A stretch of DNA of 64,000 nucleotides from Deinococcus sedimenti (GCF_014648135.1 NZ_BMQN01000007.1:1-64000), one strand, 5' to 3'; counted from the first letter of the stretch, positions 9,707-21,563 are shown. The notes: generated by a model from the letters alone, not told the origin. Program-made: numbers and translations.

Positions 9707-9734
9707 CCCCCGCCCCGCGCGGGGGTGTTTTCTT
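9707..9734 (+). terminator. Intrinsic terminator of rpmF
   Basis: CCCCCGC (9707-9713) pairs with GCGGGGG (9719-9725) across a 5-nt loop and is followed by TGTTTTCTT, a classical Rho-independent terminator on the plus strand. Confidence 0.8.
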
Positions 9735-9746
9735 GGCTGGCGCAGA

Positions 9747-9781
9747 AAGGCCCGCGTCCTCCGGGCGGAGGCGCGGGCCTT
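9747..9781 (-). terminator. Terminator of the DUF937 gene
   Basis: AAGGCCCGCG (9747-9756) pairs with CGCGGGCCTT (9772-9781), just downstream of the DUF937-containing gene on the minus strand, with a short T stretch after it. Confidence 0.7.
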
Positions 9782-9793
9782 GAAGGCGGTTCC

Positions 9794-12085
9794 TTATTGT
9801 CCGACGGTGAGGTTCACGGTGCTCAGGGGCGCGGCGGCCGCGTCACCCAGCGGGCGGACCTCGTACGTGATCTGGCCGGGGCCGGGGCGACTCTGGTAGC
9901 TCCAGCCGCAGGTGGCGTCCAGCGGCACGTCCTTCGTGCCGATGACCCGCGCGCCGCGCCGGACGGTCACGCTGTACCCCCGGCCCTCACCGACTCCGCC
10001 GAAGCGGAAGGGTTCGTTCACGGTCTGGCCGTCCGTGATGCTCAGGGTGTAGTCCTTGGTGCAGTCGGCGGCGCTGGCGGTCGCGTCGGGCGCGCTGATC
10101 GTCGCGGTGACCGTCCCGAGGTCCGTGCCGTCCGGGCCGCGGAGCGCGTACGTGTGCGCCCCGGCGGTGGGGCTGGGCACGTCGAAGCTCCACGTGCCGT
10201 CCTCCCCAATGGTCAGGTTACCGAGGCTGGTGTCGTCCTCGAACAGTTCGACCTGCTGCCCGGCGGTTCCCGTGCCGCGCAGGGTGAACGTCCCGGCGGG
10301 CAGCGTGGCGTCCGCGGCGGGCTCGCTGATCGCGAAGGTCGCAGTCGTGTCCGTGCCACCAGTGTCCGTCCCGCTGGTCTCTGTAGTGCTGGTCTCTGTG
10401 GTGCTGGCCTCAGTGCTGCCGGTGCCTGTGCCCTCGGTCCCCGCGCTGGCGTCCGTGACATTCACCTTCAGTTCGCTGCGGCCACCGCCGCCGTCCACGC
10501 TGTACGTGTGTTCGCCGGGGGTGGGTGCGGGCAGTTCGGCCGACCATGCGCCGTCCGCGCCGACCGTGGCCTTCCCGACCTCCTGCCCCTGATCCGAGAT
10601 GGTCAGGTCCGCGTTCGCGGGTCCGGTGCCGCTCATGGTGAACGGCTCGGCCGGGAGGTCCGCGCCGGACGTGGGGTTGGTCACGAGGATGCTGGCCGCC
10701 GCCTCGCCAGTCGCGGCGGGCGGATCGGTGCGGTTCTGGTTCACCAGCCAGCAGCCCCCCAGACCCAGGAGCAACAGGAGCGGAATGATCCACCAGGGGA
10801 ACCCGCGCCGCCGCTCGACCGGAACTGGCGCCGGCGGGGGGGGTGGCGTGGTCGTCACGGGCGTCACCGGGGTGGCTGCGACCGGCACCGCCGCAGCGGG
10901 GGCGGCTGGAGGGGCACCGGCAGTGACGTCGTGGTCGAGCAGTGCGTTCAGGCCACTCATGCCCGCCGGGAGCAGGCCCCACAGGTGCCCATTCAGGCTG
11001 GCCAGCAGCGTCCCGAACGGCTGGGCCGCCAGACTGCCCGCGCGGGCCCGCGCGCCCAGCAGCGCCAGCAGCAGCGGCGCCAGCAGGGCCAGCAGACGCG
11101 TGGCGTTCGCTCCGCTGCTGCCCAGCGCCGACCCCAGACGCCCCGCGACCGGATTCAGGTTCGGGAAGAGCGTGCCCAGCAGCGCCCGTCCCTGCCCCTC
11201 CAGCCGCGCCGTCTCGGCCGGATCGGCCAGCAGCGCGGTGTTCAGGTTCCCCCCGTCATCCACGAGGTCCCGGGTGGCGCCGCTGCGGTCGAGCAGGTCC
11301 TGCGCGCCGACGTTCGTGCCGGCCCGCCGCACCAGGGCGGCCAGCAGCACCGGCAGGGCCGCCTGCGTCGCGCGCCCAGCGCCGGACGCGCTGTACCCGG
11401 CGGCCACGCCCACCTTCTCACCGGCCGCGCCAGACAGCTGCGCCCGCAGCCATTCCAGCAGTGCCGGGCCGGTCAGGGCGTCCAGCGCTCCTCGGTCAGA
11501 CCCCACCCCAGCCGGGGCGGCCAGAGGCTCCGGCGTGACTGGAGGTGCAGGCGTGACCAGAGATTCTGGCGTCACGGGCGGCATCTCGTCCAGCCCGGGA
11601 ACCGGCACGATGGGCGGCGTGGTCCGCAGTTGCCCACTGAGGTCGTTCAGCAGGGGCGTCACGTTCGCGCTGCTCAGTCCCGCTCGGCCCAGCAGACTCA
11701 GGAGCAGCGGAAGGGTCAGTTGCAGGACCCGGTCCGCGTCCTCCTCACTCGTGCCGGCCTGACCGGCCACCTGCCGAGCCAGGGTACCGGCCCGGTCGCC
11801 CAGCAGCGCCGGCGCCAGCAGCTCACCGGCCTGCTGGAGGTTCGACGCGCCGTCCGGCTCGTTCAGAACCGCGGCGACACTGTCGAACGGAGGCAGGCTG
11901 GCGACCGCCTCAGCGATGTGAGGTCCGGTGGGCGTACCGGCCTGCGCGGCCAGAGCGTCAAGTTGCAGGGGTAGACCGGCGTCCAGAAGGCGCCGCGTTC
12001 GGTCGGCATCCAGATCCGCCGCCTGCGCCAGGCGCGCCACGCCCGAATCATCAAAGAAGGAGTGCAGCAGTTCAACGAAATTCAT
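9794..12085 (-). CDS. DUF937-domain membrane protein with Ig-like C-terminal repeats
   Basis: A 763-residue protein. The N-terminal half (about 1-400) is helical, Ala/Leu-rich and resembles DUF937 (YidB-like) modules, apparently twice. A single hydrophobic segment ([20 protein letters not shown], about residue 445) follows a Pro/Thr-rich linker. Beyond it are at least two Ig-like repeats with the pattern P-x-x-G-x-x-L-P-A-x-x-F-x-x-x-G-T-G, then a Cys-containing C-terminal domain. This predicts a cytoplasmic DUF937 part and an exported adhesive-type part. The ATG is chosen because GGGAGG lies 5 nt upstream; an in-frame extension of 29 codons looks spurious. Confidence 0.7.
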   Translation of the reverse strand: MNFVELLHSFFDDSGVARLAQAADLDADRTRRLLDAGLPLQLDALAAQAGTPTGPHIAEAVASLPPFDSVAAVLNEPDGASNLQQAGELLAPALLGDRAGTLARQVAGQAGTSEEDADRVLQLTLPLLLSLLGRAGLSSANVTPLLNDLSGQLRTTPPIVPVPGLDEMPPVTPESLVTPAPPVTPEPLAAPAGVGSDRGALDALTGPALLEWLRAQLSGAAGEKVGVAAGYSASGAGRATQAALPVLLAALVRRAGTNVGAQDLLDRSGATRDLVDDGGNLNTALLADPAETARLEGQGRALLGTLFPNLNPVAGRLGSALGSSGANATRLLALLAPLLLALLGARARAGSLAAQPFGTLLASLNGHLWGLLPAGMSGLNALLDHDVTAGAPPAAPAAAVPVAATPVTPVTTTPPPPPAPVPVERRRGFPWWIIPLLLLLGLGGCWLVNQNRTDPPAATGEAAASILVTNPTSGADLPAEPFTMSGTGPANADLTISDQGQEVGKATVGADGAWSAELPAPTPGEHTYSVDGGGGRSELKVNVTDASAGTEGTGTGSTEASTTETSTTETSGTDTGGTDTTATFAISEPAADATLPAGTFTLRGTGTAGQQVELFEDDTSLGNLTIGEDGTWSFDVPSPTAGAHTYALRGPDGTDLGTVTATISAPDATASAADCTKDYTLSITDGQTVNEPFRFGGVGEGRGYSVTVRRGARVIGTKDVPLDATCGWSYQSRPGPGQITYEVRPLGDAAAAPLSTVNLTVGQ

Positions 12086-12227
12086 GAGGGCCTCCCAGAC
12101 GGACCTTGCCCCGTCCGTCCTGACCATCCCCACCCGCAGGCAGGGTTGTGCCGGATACCGCCACCGTACCACCGGCCCGGAACGCCCGGCAGGCGCGGCG
12201 ATTCACGAATCCTTGACCCGCCCCCGC

Positions 12228-12447
12228 TCAGCACACGCTGCGGTGCGTCCCCTGAACGAACTCCAGACGGTTCCCGAACGGCTCGTGCAGGAACGCACGG
12301 GCCACCCCGGCCTCCCGATCGACGAGGCACGGCCACGGCACGGCTCCGCTGCACCGCTTCGGGTCCCACGAGTTCCGGCAGGCCCGGGAACGCCCCGAAG
12401 AACGCGCAGGCCTGCGCCTCGCACCCCACCGGGGCTTCGATCTGCAC
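12228..12447 (-). pseudogene. Decayed glyoxalase/VOC-family gene
   Basis: Two frames carry the two ends of a VOC-family protein. From a GTG at 12447 one frame reads IEAPVGCEAQACAFFGAFPG, like the beta-alpha start of small VOC proteins. A different frame, ending at 12228, reads VARAFLHEPFGNRLEFVQGT, the typical C-terminal strand with its metal-binding Glu. The middle of the domain (about 40-50 residues) is missing, so both a deletion and a frame change are needed. It is a remnant rather than a working gene. Confidence 0.6.
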
Positions 12448-12514
12448 AGGACATCAGAACTCTGGTTCCAGGCCCCTGCGGACACCGCACCGCAGAGGCC
12501 CTCCACCGCCACTG

Positions 12515-12595
12515 CGATGTCCCCCTGCCTGCTCGCTCCGCTCGGGTGCGCCTGCGGCTCACCGGAAGATTCGGTGAGCCGGTCCAGTGATGACC
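12515..12595 (+). repeat. Dispersed structured repeat, partial copy F
   Basis: The box CCTGCTCGCTCCGCTCGG (12528-12545) is identical to that of copy E and is followed by a 9-bp hairpin GGCTCACCG/CGGTGAGCC (12556-12580). The left half of the element is absent. The remaining intergenic sequence between the VOC remnant and paaZ (12448-12514 and 12596-12646) shows nothing further. Confidence 0.55.
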
Positions 12596-12646
12596 GGGGC
12601 GGAGGGGAGCGCCTGCACCCCCTCCACCCCCGGTCACCCCCCGGAT

Positions 12647-14746
12647 TTACGCCTGGACGCCGATCTCCTCGGCAGGCGGGTCGAACTCGTCACGGGCGCG
12701 GTCCACCAGCGTGAGGATGTCGTACGTGGCGACCAGCGCGCCATCCTGGTTGGTGATCTCGCTGCGCCACTCGACCACGCCGGTCGGGCGGGTCTCGCCG
12801 GGGCGCAGGTCCTTCCGGATCTTGCGCTTGCAGGTCAGCCGCGTGCGGATGGTGTCCCCGATGCTGACAGGCTCGACGAAGCGGAGGTTCTCCAGGCCGT
12901 AGTTTGCGAGCACCGGCCCCGGCGCAGGCGACACGAACTGCCCGGCCGCCGCCGAGATCAGGAAGTACCCGTGCGCCACGCGCTTCCCGAAGATGCCCTC
13001 CTTGGCCCCGATCTCGTCCACGTGCGCGTAGAAGTGATCGCCGGTCAGGCCCGCGAAGTTCACGATGTCCGCCTCGGTCACGGTGCGGCGGTGCGTGAGG
13101 AGGCTGTCCCCCACCTGAATCTCGTCGAAGGACTTGCGGAAGGGATGGACGACATCCTCGGTCACTTCGGCGCCGGGCACGAACTCCCGCGTGATGCTGG
13201 TGAGGGTGGTCGGGTCGGCCTGCACCGCCACACGGTTCATGTGATGCCGCACCGCGCTGAGGCCCCCCAGTTCCGAGCCGCCCCCCGCGCGGCCCGGCCC
13301 GCCGTGATTCAGCTGCGGCAGCGGCGACCCGTGCCCCGTATTCTCCTTCGCGTTGTCACGGTTCAGGACCAGCAGGCGGCCGTGCGAACTCGCCATGCCG
13401 AGCACCAGTTCCGTCGCCTCGGCGCGGTCACGGGACACGATGCTCCCGGCCAGCGAACCCCGGCCCAGCTTCGTGAGGTGAACGGCGTCCTCCAGCGAGT
13501 CGTACGGCAGCAGCGTCGCCACCGGCCCGAACGCCTCCAACTCGTGCGGCCCCCGCGCGGTCAGGGGGGTCTCGCACAGCAGCACCGTCGGGTCGAGGAA
13601 CGCACCCTTCTCGCGGTCGCCGCCCAGCAGCGTCGCCTCGCCGCTGATCACCACACGCGCCTCCTGCTGCAATTTCGCCAGCGTCTCACGCACCCGCTCA
13701 CGTTGCTCCACGCTCACCAGCGCGCCCATCCGCACGTCGTCGCGCGCCGGGTCGCCCAGCGTCACCTTCGCCAGCTCGCGGCGCAGGCCCTCCGTCACCG
13801 CCTCCACCAGATGGGACGGGACCAGCGCCCGGCGGATCGCAGTGCACTTCTGCCCGGCCTTCCCGGTCATCTCGCGCGCCACCTCACGCACGAACAGCGC
13901 GAACTCCGGGTCCTCCGGCTTCACGGACAGGCCCAGCACCGACGCGTTCAGGCTGTCCGCCTCCGCATTGAACGGCACCGACCGCCCCACGATCGCCGGA
14001 TGCACCCGCAACTTCGCCGCCGTCGCCGCCGACCCCGTGAACGCCACCACATCCTGCTCCTCCACGTGATCCAGCAACGACCCCGGCTCCCCCGTCACCA
14101 GCTGCAGCGACCCCTCCGGAATCAGACCCGACGCCACGATGTCCCGCACCACCCGCTCCGTCAGGTACGCCGTCTGCGGCGCGGGCTTCACCAGACTCGG
14201 CATCCCCCCAATAAAGGCGGGCGCGAACTTCTCCAGCATCCCCCACACCGGGAAATTGAACGCATTGATCTGCACCGCCACGCCCTCCCGCGGCACCAGC
14301 AGGTGACGACCCACGAACGTCCCCTCCCGCCCCAACCGCTCCACCCGCCCGTCCGGCCAGAAGCGCTCGTCCGGCAGTTCCCGCCGCGCCGCACTCGCGT
14401 AACTGAACAGTGTGCCGATCCCACCCTCGATATCCACCCACGAATCCCGCCGGGTCGCGCCCGTCAGGGTGCTCATGGCGTAATACGCCTCCTTGCGCTC
14501 CATCAGGAACGCGCCCAGCGCCCTGAGCGCCCGTGCCCGCTCATGGAACGTCATGCGCCGCAACGCCCCGCCCGCCCGCCGGCCGTACGCCAGCGCCCCA
14601 CCGAAATCCACGCCCTCCGACGAGATCACCGCCACCGGACGCCCATACACCGCGTCCACCAGCACCTGCCCATCCGCATTCGCATGCCACGAACCAGACA
14701 CGTAAGACGCCGGACGAAGAAGATCAGAAGAGATTGATTGAGTCAT
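12647..14746 (-). CDS. paaZ: Bifunctional oxepin-CoA hydrolase / semialdehyde dehydrogenase PaaZ
   Basis: A 699-residue fusion that opens the oxepin-CoA ring in phenylacetate degradation and oxidises the resulting aldehyde. The N-terminal aldehyde dehydrogenase domain (about 1-520) has [15 protein letters not shown], the [10 protein letters not shown] loop and the catalytic Cys in [14 protein letters not shown]. The C-terminal MaoC-like hydratase (about 540-690) contains [14 protein letters not shown] and [14 protein letters not shown]. coli PaaZ is 681 residues. The ATG is chosen for its GGAGG 7 nt upstream. It is the same strand as paaABCD but separated by 2.1 kb. Confidence 0.93.
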   Translation of the reverse strand: MTQSISSDLLRPASYVSGSWHANADGQVLVDAVYGRPVAVISSEGVDFGGALAYGRRAGGALRRMTFHERARALRALGAFLMERKEAYYAMSTLTGATRRDSWVDIEGGIGTLFSYASAARRELPDERFWPDGRVERLGREGTFVGRHLLVPREGVAVQINAFNFPVWGMLEKFAPAFIGGMPSLVKPAPQTAYLTERVVRDIVASGLIPEGSLQLVTGEPGSLLDHVEEQDVVAFTGSAATAAKLRVHPAIVGRSVPFNAEADSLNASVLGLSVKPEDPEFALFVREVAREMTGKAGQKCTAIRRALVPSHLVEAVTEGLRRELAKVTLGDPARDDVRMGALVSVEQRERVRETLAKLQQEARVVISGEATLLGGDREKGAFLDPTVLLCETPLTARGPHELEAFGPVATLLPYDSLEDAVHLTKLGRGSLAGSIVSRDRAEATELVLGMASSHGRLLVLNRDNAKENTGHGSPLPQLNHGGPGRAGGGSELGGLSAVRHHMNRVAVQADPTTLTSITREFVPGAEVTEDVVHPFRKSFDEIQVGDSLLTHRRTVTEADIVNFAGLTGDHFYAHVDEIGAKEGIFGKRVAHGYFLISAAAGQFVSPAPGPVLANYGLENLRFVEPVSIGDTIRTRLTCKRKIRKDLRPGETRPTGVVEWRSEITNQDGALVATYDILTLVDRARDEFDPPAEEIGVQA

Positions 14747-14784
14747 ATACGTTCCTCCAGTTGACAAGCCAGTTCCACGCGGCA

Positions 14785-15138
14785 TCAGGCATAGGTGTCG
14801 AACTCCCACTGCATCCGCCGGGCCAGTTGTGCCACCACGATGTCCCAGGTCTCACCGACACAACGCGAGACCATCCGCTGCAAGACCTGCACGATCTCCA
14901 CCCGATTGAATTCCTCCACGATCAGCAGATCCCAGCGCCACACGAACCCCTGCGACGCGCACTCCCGCCTCAGCCAGTCCGGCGAACAGACCGTCAGGCT
15001 GAAGGAATCCGCCGCATCCCCACCCACAGGCCCGACATAGAGCCGGAGCTCTACCCCGAAATCCGCAGGATGGTCCGGCGCGAAACTCTCGAACGACGAG
15101 TGATCGGCCAGCGAGATCAATTTCAGCTCAGCGATCAT
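14785..15138 (-). CDS. Imm8-family immunity protein homologue
   Basis: A 117-residue acidic protein matching the immunity protein 8 pattern: [12 protein letters not shown] at the start, then a [12 protein letters not shown] strand, a [12 protein letters not shown] segment, a LLIVEEFN stretch, and the family ending [19 protein letters not shown]. Imm8 proteins neutralise secreted polymorphic toxins. No toxin gene lies nearby, so this may be an orphan or have another role. It is divergent from map, with only 33 bp between the start codons. Confidence 0.7.
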   Translation of the reverse strand: MIAELKLISLADHSSFESFAPDHPADFGVELRLYVGPVGGDAADSFSLTVCSPDWLRRECASQGFVWRWDLLIVEEFNRVEIVQVLQRMVSRCVGETWDIVVAQLARRMQWEFDTYA

Positions 15139-15171
15139 CCCACTCCCCCGACCGGGCGTTTACACTGCCGC

Positions 15172-15915
15172 ATGACAATCACCACGCAGCATGAACTGGA
15201 CGGCATGACCCTCGCCGGGAAGGTCGTCGCCCGCACCCTGGACGCCCTGCGCGCCGCCGTCGAACCGGGCGTCACGCCCGCTGAACTGGACGCCCTGGCC
15301 GGGCAGATGTTCGCGCAGTTCGGGGCGTTCTCCGCGCCGCGGGCCGAGTACGGCGCGCCCGTGAACGTGTTCATCAGCGTGAACGACGACATCGTGCACG
15401 GCCTGCCCACCAACCGCCCGCTTCAGGCGGGTGACGTGGTGTGCATCGATGTCACGCCGAACGTCGGCGGGTTCGTCGCGGACGCCGCCATCACGGTCGC
15501 CGTGCCACCCGTCTCCCCCACCGCCGCCCGCCTCATCGAGGCGGCCGAGGCGGCCCTGGCGCGCGGCCTGAACGCCGCCCGCGCTGGGCAACCCCTGAAC
15601 GGCATCGGGCGCGCCATCCAGACCGAAGTGCAGCGCCGGGGCTTCACGCTCCTGCCGGAACTCCAGGGGCACGGCGTGGGCCGCGCCATCCACGAGAAAC
15701 CCGACGTCCCCAACTATTACCGCCCCGCACTCCGCAAACCGCTGCACGAGGGGCTCGTGATAGCCGTGGAACCCATGATCAGCACCGGCCGCAGCCCCCG
15801 CGTCCGTACACGCCGCGACGGCTGGACGCTCGCCACCACCGACGGCGGCCTCGCCGCCCACGTCGAACACACCATCATGATCACAAAGGGGAGGCCGGTG
15901 ATCCTGACGGCGTGA
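15172..15915 (+). CDS. map: Type I methionine aminopeptidase
   Basis: A 247-residue metalloprotease that removes the initiator Met from nascent proteins. The metal ligands are visible in order: [17 protein letters not shown] (two Asp), [17 protein letters not shown] (His), VIAVEPMIS (Glu) and HVEHTIMIT (Glu). The length is that of a type Ia enzyme. TACACT (15161-15166) lies 5 nt before the ATG, supporting this start and a leaderless mRNA, and rejecting a much longer in-frame extension. It is flanked by Imm8 and ADP-ribosylglycohydrolase genes. Confidence 0.93.
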   Translation: MTITTQHELDGMTLAGKVVARTLDALRAAVEPGVTPAELDALAGQMFAQFGAFSAPRAEYGAPVNVFISVNDDIVHGLPTNRPLQAGDVVCIDVTPNVGGFVADAAITVAVPPVSPTAARLIEAAEAALARGLNAARAGQPLNGIGRAIQTEVQRRGFTLLPELQGHGVGRAIHEKPDVPNYYRPALRKPLHEGLVIAVEPMISTGRSPRVRTRRDGWTLATTDGGLAAHVEHTIMITKGRPVILTA

Positions 15916-15947
15916 GCATGAGTGTGTCCCGGCGCGGAGTCTCAAAC

Positions 15948-16874
15948 TCACAACATTCCCGTAAACCACTCTGGATAGATTTCACGGCGAGCCATCCAAT
16001 CAGAGGGGAGTGGATTCCGGCTGCTGAGGGCGACGATGCTGCCCACGATGGCGCAGATGGTGTCCCGGTCGCCTCCAGCACTGACTGCGTTCCAGACGGC
16101 TTCCTCGTAGTCTCTCAGATGATTAGCGGCGCACCATATGGCGAAGGGGACGGTGTCTTGAGCAGAAATCTCACTGCCGTTCCCGAGCATCTGGCCTGCG
16201 TGAACAGGTGACGTTCCCGTTGAGAGTCGGCTGGCCCGGAGCAGGCGACTTCTGACCGCACTTTCGGGAACATTTGATGCGACACCCAGGATGAATTCTG
16301 TGGGCGACGACCAATGATCTCGGCAGGCCAGAGCCGCAGCTAAGGCGACCGCAACGGCTCCTGCAATAGCTTCCGGGTGCGTGTGCGTGGTCAGGCTGGA
16401 CAACTGCGTCTGCTCGACGCAGGTAGGAAGATCATCTGCGAAGAAGGCACCAATAGGACCGGCCCGCATGGCGGAACCATTCCCCCACGAGCCCTGCCCC
16501 TCAAATGCTCCGGCGATGGTGGCACGCCATTCAGCGCCTTCGTGTATATCCGACAACACGCGCCGCATGCTGGGGCCGTAACCACGGGTCATGTCATGTC
16601 GCAGCGCAAAACTTTGCATCAGGCTGTCTTGTTCGATCTGACCATTTTGACTGAGATTCAGCACGACTGACAGGGCCATCTCGGTATCGTCGGTGTAGTT
16701 CCACGGTTGATCGGGAATCTTACGGTGTCCGACCAGTTCCTCGAACTGCGCCACGTCAGTGAAGAACAGCTCTCCGAACTGATCCCCGAGAGTCAATCCG
16801 TCCAGAGATCGCAGGGCGCGTTGCATACGGCTTCCATCAGGGTGAGACACCACCTGACTATAGGCAGTGGACAT
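15948..16874 (-). CDS. ADP-ribosylglycohydrolase-family protein
   Basis: A 308-residue DraG/ARH-like protein, likely removing ADP-ribose from proteins or nucleic acids. Metal-binding motifs: GDQFGELF near residue 30, NYTDDTEMAL near 62, and the C-terminal AGGDRDTICAIVGSIVAL, where GGDxDT is the family signature. An RGYGPSMRRVL segment is also typical. The ATG overlaps the paaD stop (TGATG), so translation is coupled to the paa operon. Codon use looks less GC-biased than in its neighbours, suggesting later acquisition. Confidence 0.85.
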   Translation of the reverse strand: MSTAYSQVVSHPDGSRMQRALRSLDGLTLGDQFGELFFTDVAQFEELVGHRKIPDQPWNYTDDTEMALSVVLNLSQNGQIEQDSLMQSFALRHDMTRGYGPSMRRVLSDIHEGAEWRATIAGAFEGQGSWGNGSAMRAGPIGAFFADDLPTCVEQTQLSSLTTHTHPEAIAGAVAVALAAALACRDHWSSPTEFILGVASNVPESAVRSRLLRASRLSTGTSPVHAGQMLGNGSEISAQDTVPFAIWCAANHLRDYEEAVWNAVSAGGDRDTICAIVGSIVALSSRNPLPSDWMARREIYPEWFTGML

Positions 16875-17415
16875 CACACGCTCTTGAAGCCCTCGAAGGG
16901 TTCGCGGCAGGCGTCGCAGACGTACATGCGCTTGCAGAGGGTCGGGCCGAACGAGGCGGTCATGCGGACGTTCAGGCTGCCGCAGCGGGGGCAGCGGGTG
17001 GGTTCCGCGTCCAGCTGAATGAGCTGCCCTTCCCCGGTGGGGGCGGGGGGCGCGATGCCGTACTGCCGCAGCCGCTCCCGTGCGTCGTCGCCGATCCAGT
17101 CGGTCGTCCACGGGGGCGTGAGGGTGCTCCTGACCTCGACGTCCGTGACGCCCAGGTCGCGCACCGCCTGCTCGATGCTGCCTTTGATGACGTGCAGGGC
17201 GGGGCACCCGCTGAAGGTGGGCGTGAACGTCACCGTCACGCGCCCCGCGTCGCCCACGGTCACGTCCCGCACCATGCCCATGTCCGTGATGCTCACGACG
17301 GGAATTTCAGGGTCTGGAACGCTGGCGAGCGCGGCCCAGATCGTGGATGGTTGAAGGTTGACGGTCGATGGAGCGTGTTCCTCCATCAACTTTCCACTCT
17401 CAACCTTCGACTGTT

Positions 17416-17419
<4 letters not shown>
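16874..17419 (-). CDS. paaD: Phenylacetyl-CoA epoxidase accessory protein PaaD
   Basis: A 181-residue MIP18/DUF59-type protein thought to mature the metal centre of the PaaABCE monooxygenase. The core [26 protein letters not shown] and [10 protein letters not shown] are standard, and the C-terminal zinc ribbon has RCPRCGS and [13 protein letters not shown]. It starts at a GTG overlapping the paaC stop (GTGA). The first 27 residues are unusual: they are encoded by an imperfect inverted repeat (17347-17410) resembling the one at 38632-38692, giving an N-terminal extension longer than in E. coli. Confidence 0.9.
17347..17410. repeat. GTTGA-rich inverted repeat inside the 5' end of paaD
   Basis: The left arm contains GTTGAAGGTTGA and GATGGAG; the right arm read in reverse contains GTCGAAGGTTGA and GATGGAG. 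The arms flank CGTGTTC. The motif style (TTGATGG, AAGGTTGA) is shared with the inverted repeat downstream of pilT. Here it is read through as protein. Confidence 0.55.
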
Positions 17420-18191
<772 letters not shown>

Positions 18192-18195
<4 letters not shown>

Positions 18196-18833
18196 GGGGT
18201 CACCTTCGTGGCGTCGTGCGGGTGGTCGTACACCTTCTGCTCCCCGATGTGGGGTTCCTCGTTCACCTGCCGGGGCATCAGCCCGGCGCGTTTCAGTTCG
18301 CCGACGTGACGGCCGATCACGCCGTAGTGCTGCTGCTGCTTGTACGTCTTGTCCTTCGCGGGCGCGAACCAGCTCTCGACGGTGCCGGGGTCCTCGTCCG
18401 TGCGGACGACGGCTGTTTCGGGGAACACCATCCAGGCGAGCACGTCGGGGTGCAGGCTCTGCGCCTGCCGCAGCGCGTCGCCGCTCCCGCTGGCCTGCAC
18501 GGTGCCGCTGAGGTCCACGAACGTCATGCTGCGTTTGTTCGTGCGTTTCACGCCCACGTGGTACGTCCCGGCCTCGCCCGGCGAGTCCAGCAGCGCAGGA
18601 TTCGTGGTGAGCTCCTCGGGCGTGGCGGTCAGGATGTCGTCCTCACGCACGCACCAGAGGCTCACGGCGGCCGGGCGGCGCACGAACACGTTCCGCGCCG
18701 TGAGGAGCGCATGCGGCGGGTCACCCGCGTGCACGCTCCCCACCGCCTGATGCGGGCGGTTAGGGGCGTCCTGCTTGAACACCTCCCAGCGCGGCCACTG
18801 CGTATCGGAGGAAGGGAAGTGAGGTTGAGTCAT
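18192..18833 (-). CDS. paaB: Phenylacetyl-CoA epoxidase subunit PaaB, duplicated-domain form
   Basis: 213 residues, about twice the usual PaaB (95 in E. coli). The first unit (about 12-70) reads [30 protein letters not shown] and [11 protein letters not shown], matching PaaB. A second, more diverged unit (about 90-150) reads [21 protein letters not shown], then GDALRQAQ and [13 protein letters not shown]. The normal PaaB C-terminal stretch ([19 protein letters not shown]) follows only the second unit. It would act as the scaffold subunit of the epoxidase. Overlaps paaC by ATGA. Confidence 0.88.
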
Positions 18834-18863
18834 GGGTGATTCCTTTCTGGGCTGCGGGGTTCT

Positions 18864-19838
<975 letters not shown>

Positions 19839-19867
19839 GGGGGCAACCTCCTGATGGGACTGCCCCC

Positions 19868-19890
19868 AGTGTACCTAACGAGCGTTAGGT
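19868..19890 (-). promoter_or_regulatory. paaA promoter with TetR/PaaR-type operator
   Basis: An 18-bp perfect palindrome ACCTAACGAGCGTTAGGT (19873-19890) abuts and slightly overlaps a TACACT -10 box (19868-19873, minus strand), occupying essentially the whole -35/-10 spacer. The CTAACGNNCGTTAG core fits the operator type reported for PaaR-like TetR repressors in Thermus. A bound dimer would block the promoter until phenylacetyl-CoA releases it. No paaR gene is in the window. Confidence 0.7.
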
Positions 19891-20655
19891 TGGATGTGGC
19901 CTGGGTTGCACCTGCTCCCCCGCCGCCCGGTGCCCCAGCGGCCCGTGCTCCGCACCCAGGCCCGGCGCGGCGCGGATCGCGGCCTGCAGGTACGCGTGCG
20001 CCGCCCGCACCGCGTCCGGCAGGGCCAGACCGCGTGCGAGGTTCGCGGTGATCGCCGCCGACAGCGTGCAGCCCGTGCCGTGCGTGTGCCGCGTGTGCTG
20101 CCGCGCCGCCCTCAGCGTGAGGTGGTGGCCGTGGGCGCGCAGTTCGTCGGTGACGGTCTCGCCGGGCGCGTGCCCGCCCTTCAGGAGGAGTGGCGTGGTG
20201 TCCGGCACGCCCGCCGCGCGCAGGGCCGCCCACTCGGGCACGTTCGGGGTGACCAGCGTCGCCAGCGGCAACAGCTCGTCCCGCAGGGCGTGCAGGGCAC
20301 TCGCGTCCAGCAGGGCGTCCCCGCTCTTGGCGAGCATGACCGGATCGACGACCAGCGGCAGCCCCCGGCCCCGCAGGGCGTCCGCCACGGCGCGCACCAG
20401 CCCCGCGTTGCCCAGCGCACCCGTCTTCACCGCCGCGACCGGGAAATCGTCCAGCACGGACCGAAGCTGCGCCGTGACCAGATCCGGCGGCAGCGGGTGC
20501 GCCGCCTGCACACCCCGGGTGTTCTGAGCGGTGATCAGCGTCAGGACACTCGTGCCGTACACACCGTGCGCCTCGAAGGTCTTCAGGTCCGCCTGGATGC
20601 CCGCCCCCCCGCCGGAATCCGACCCCGCGATGGTCAGGGCGACTGGAACGGTCAC
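19885..20655 (-). CDS. thiD: Hydroxymethylpyrimidine/phosphomethylpyrimidine kinase
   Basis: A 256-residue ribokinase-fold enzyme that phosphorylates HMP to HMP-PP for thiamine synthesis. [22 protein letters not shown] is the classical start, [14 protein letters not shown] follows mid-protein, and the [19 protein letters not shown] anion-hole motif is near the C-terminus. It starts at a GTG overlapping the thiO stop (GTGA) and is the last gene of the thi operon. Its 3' end reaches into the paa operator region. Confidence 0.94.
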   Translation of the reverse strand: MTVPVALTIAGSDSGGGAGIQADLKTFEAHGVYGTSVLTLITAQNTRGVQAAHPLPPDLVTAQLRSVLDDFPVAAVKTGALGNAGLVRAVADALRGRGLPLVVDPVMLAKSGDALLDASALHALRDELLPLATLVTPNVPEWAALRAAGVPDTTPLLLKGGHAPGETVTDELRAHGHHLTLRAARQHTRHTHGTGCTLSAAITANLARGLALPDAVRAAHAYLQAAIRAAPGLGAEHGPLGHRAAGEQVQPRPHPT

Positions 20656-21563
20656 GCGCTGACTCCGCGTTCGGCCAGCGCCAGCACCCGCGCCGCCGTG
20701 ACCGGGGCGAGCAGCGACCCGTGCCGTCCGTGCCCCGCCGCGACGAGCACGCCCGGCAGGGTCGGGTGCGGCCCGACCAGCGGCAGACCGTCCGGCGTGA
20801 CCGGGCGCAGGCCCACGAGGTGCGCGGCGACCTCCGCCCCGTCTGCGCCGGGCACGAGCGTCCGGGCCGCGCCGCGCAACCAGCGGGCCGCGTGGGCGTC
20901 GGGCGTGGTGGCCCAGCTGAGGCGCGCTGTCGCGCCGACGTACAGGCCGTCCGGGCGGGACAGCGCGTAACGGGAGAACCCTCGCGCGGGCGGGCCATAC
21001 CGCGCACCCACACCGGGAACGCCGCGCAGCAGCAGCGCCTGCCCCTGCTGCGCCCCCACCGGCACGCCGAACGCGCCACTCCACGCGCCCGCCGCGAGGA
21101 TCACCCGCCCGGCGAACCAGTCGCCCATGTCCGTCCGCACCCGCACCCCGCCCACCGACGGGATAAGGGACTGGACGTGCGCGGCCACCACCTCCAGCCC
21201 CTGCCGGGCCGCGTGGACCACCGAGGGCGGGTGCAGGCTCCCCTCCCCCGGCGTGCAGGCCACCCCACCGCCCGGCTGCACGCGGGTCACGCCGGGCCGC
21301 AGGTGAACCGGCACGCCCGAGCGTTCCAGCGCCGCCGCCAGCGCGGGCCAGCGCCGCAGTCCCTCCAGCGCGTCCGGGTGCAGGGGCGTACCGCGCAGCC
21401 GCTCGCCGTCCGGAGTGAGCAGGCCCGCCGCCGCCCGCCACGCCGCGCCCGGCCGGTCCGCGTTCAGCACCAGCACGTCCGCGCCCGCCCCCCGCAGCGT
21501 GAACGCCACCAGCGACCCGATCAGGCCGCCGCCCACCACGATCACCTCCCGCGCGCGGGTCAC
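20652..21563 (-). CDS. thiO: Glycine oxidase ThiO
   Basis: A 303-residue FAD-dependent oxidase that converts glycine to iminoglycine for thiazole synthesis in aerobes. The N-terminal dinucleotide motif is [17 protein letters not shown], and the C-terminal FAD-contact region reads [15 protein letters not shown] and [16 protein letters not shown]. It is slightly short for the family (about 350). GTG start; coupled to thiD. Confidence 0.9.
   Translation of the reverse strand: MTRAREVIVVGGGLIGSLVAFTLRGAGADVLVLNADRPGAAWRAAAGLLTPDGERLRGTPLHPDALEGLRRWPALAAALERSGVPVHLRPGVTRVQPGGGVACTPGEGSLHPPSVVHAARQGLEVVAAHVQSLIPSVGGVRVRTDMGDWFAGRVILAAGAWSGAFGVPVGAQQGQALLLRGVPGVGARYGPPARGFSRYALSRPDGLYVGATARLSWATTPDAHAARWLRGAARTLVPGADGAEVAAHLVGLRPVTPDGLPLVGPHPTLPGVLVAAGHGRHGSLLAPVTAARVLALAERGVSA

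Noticed and set aside
19839..19867. Hairpin GGGGGCA/TGCCCCC with the paaA Shine-Dalgarno in its loop, as an RNA thermometer or switch.
   Set aside because: The -10 box ends at 19868, so transcription should start inside the 5' arm; the hairpin is unlikely to form in the mRNA.
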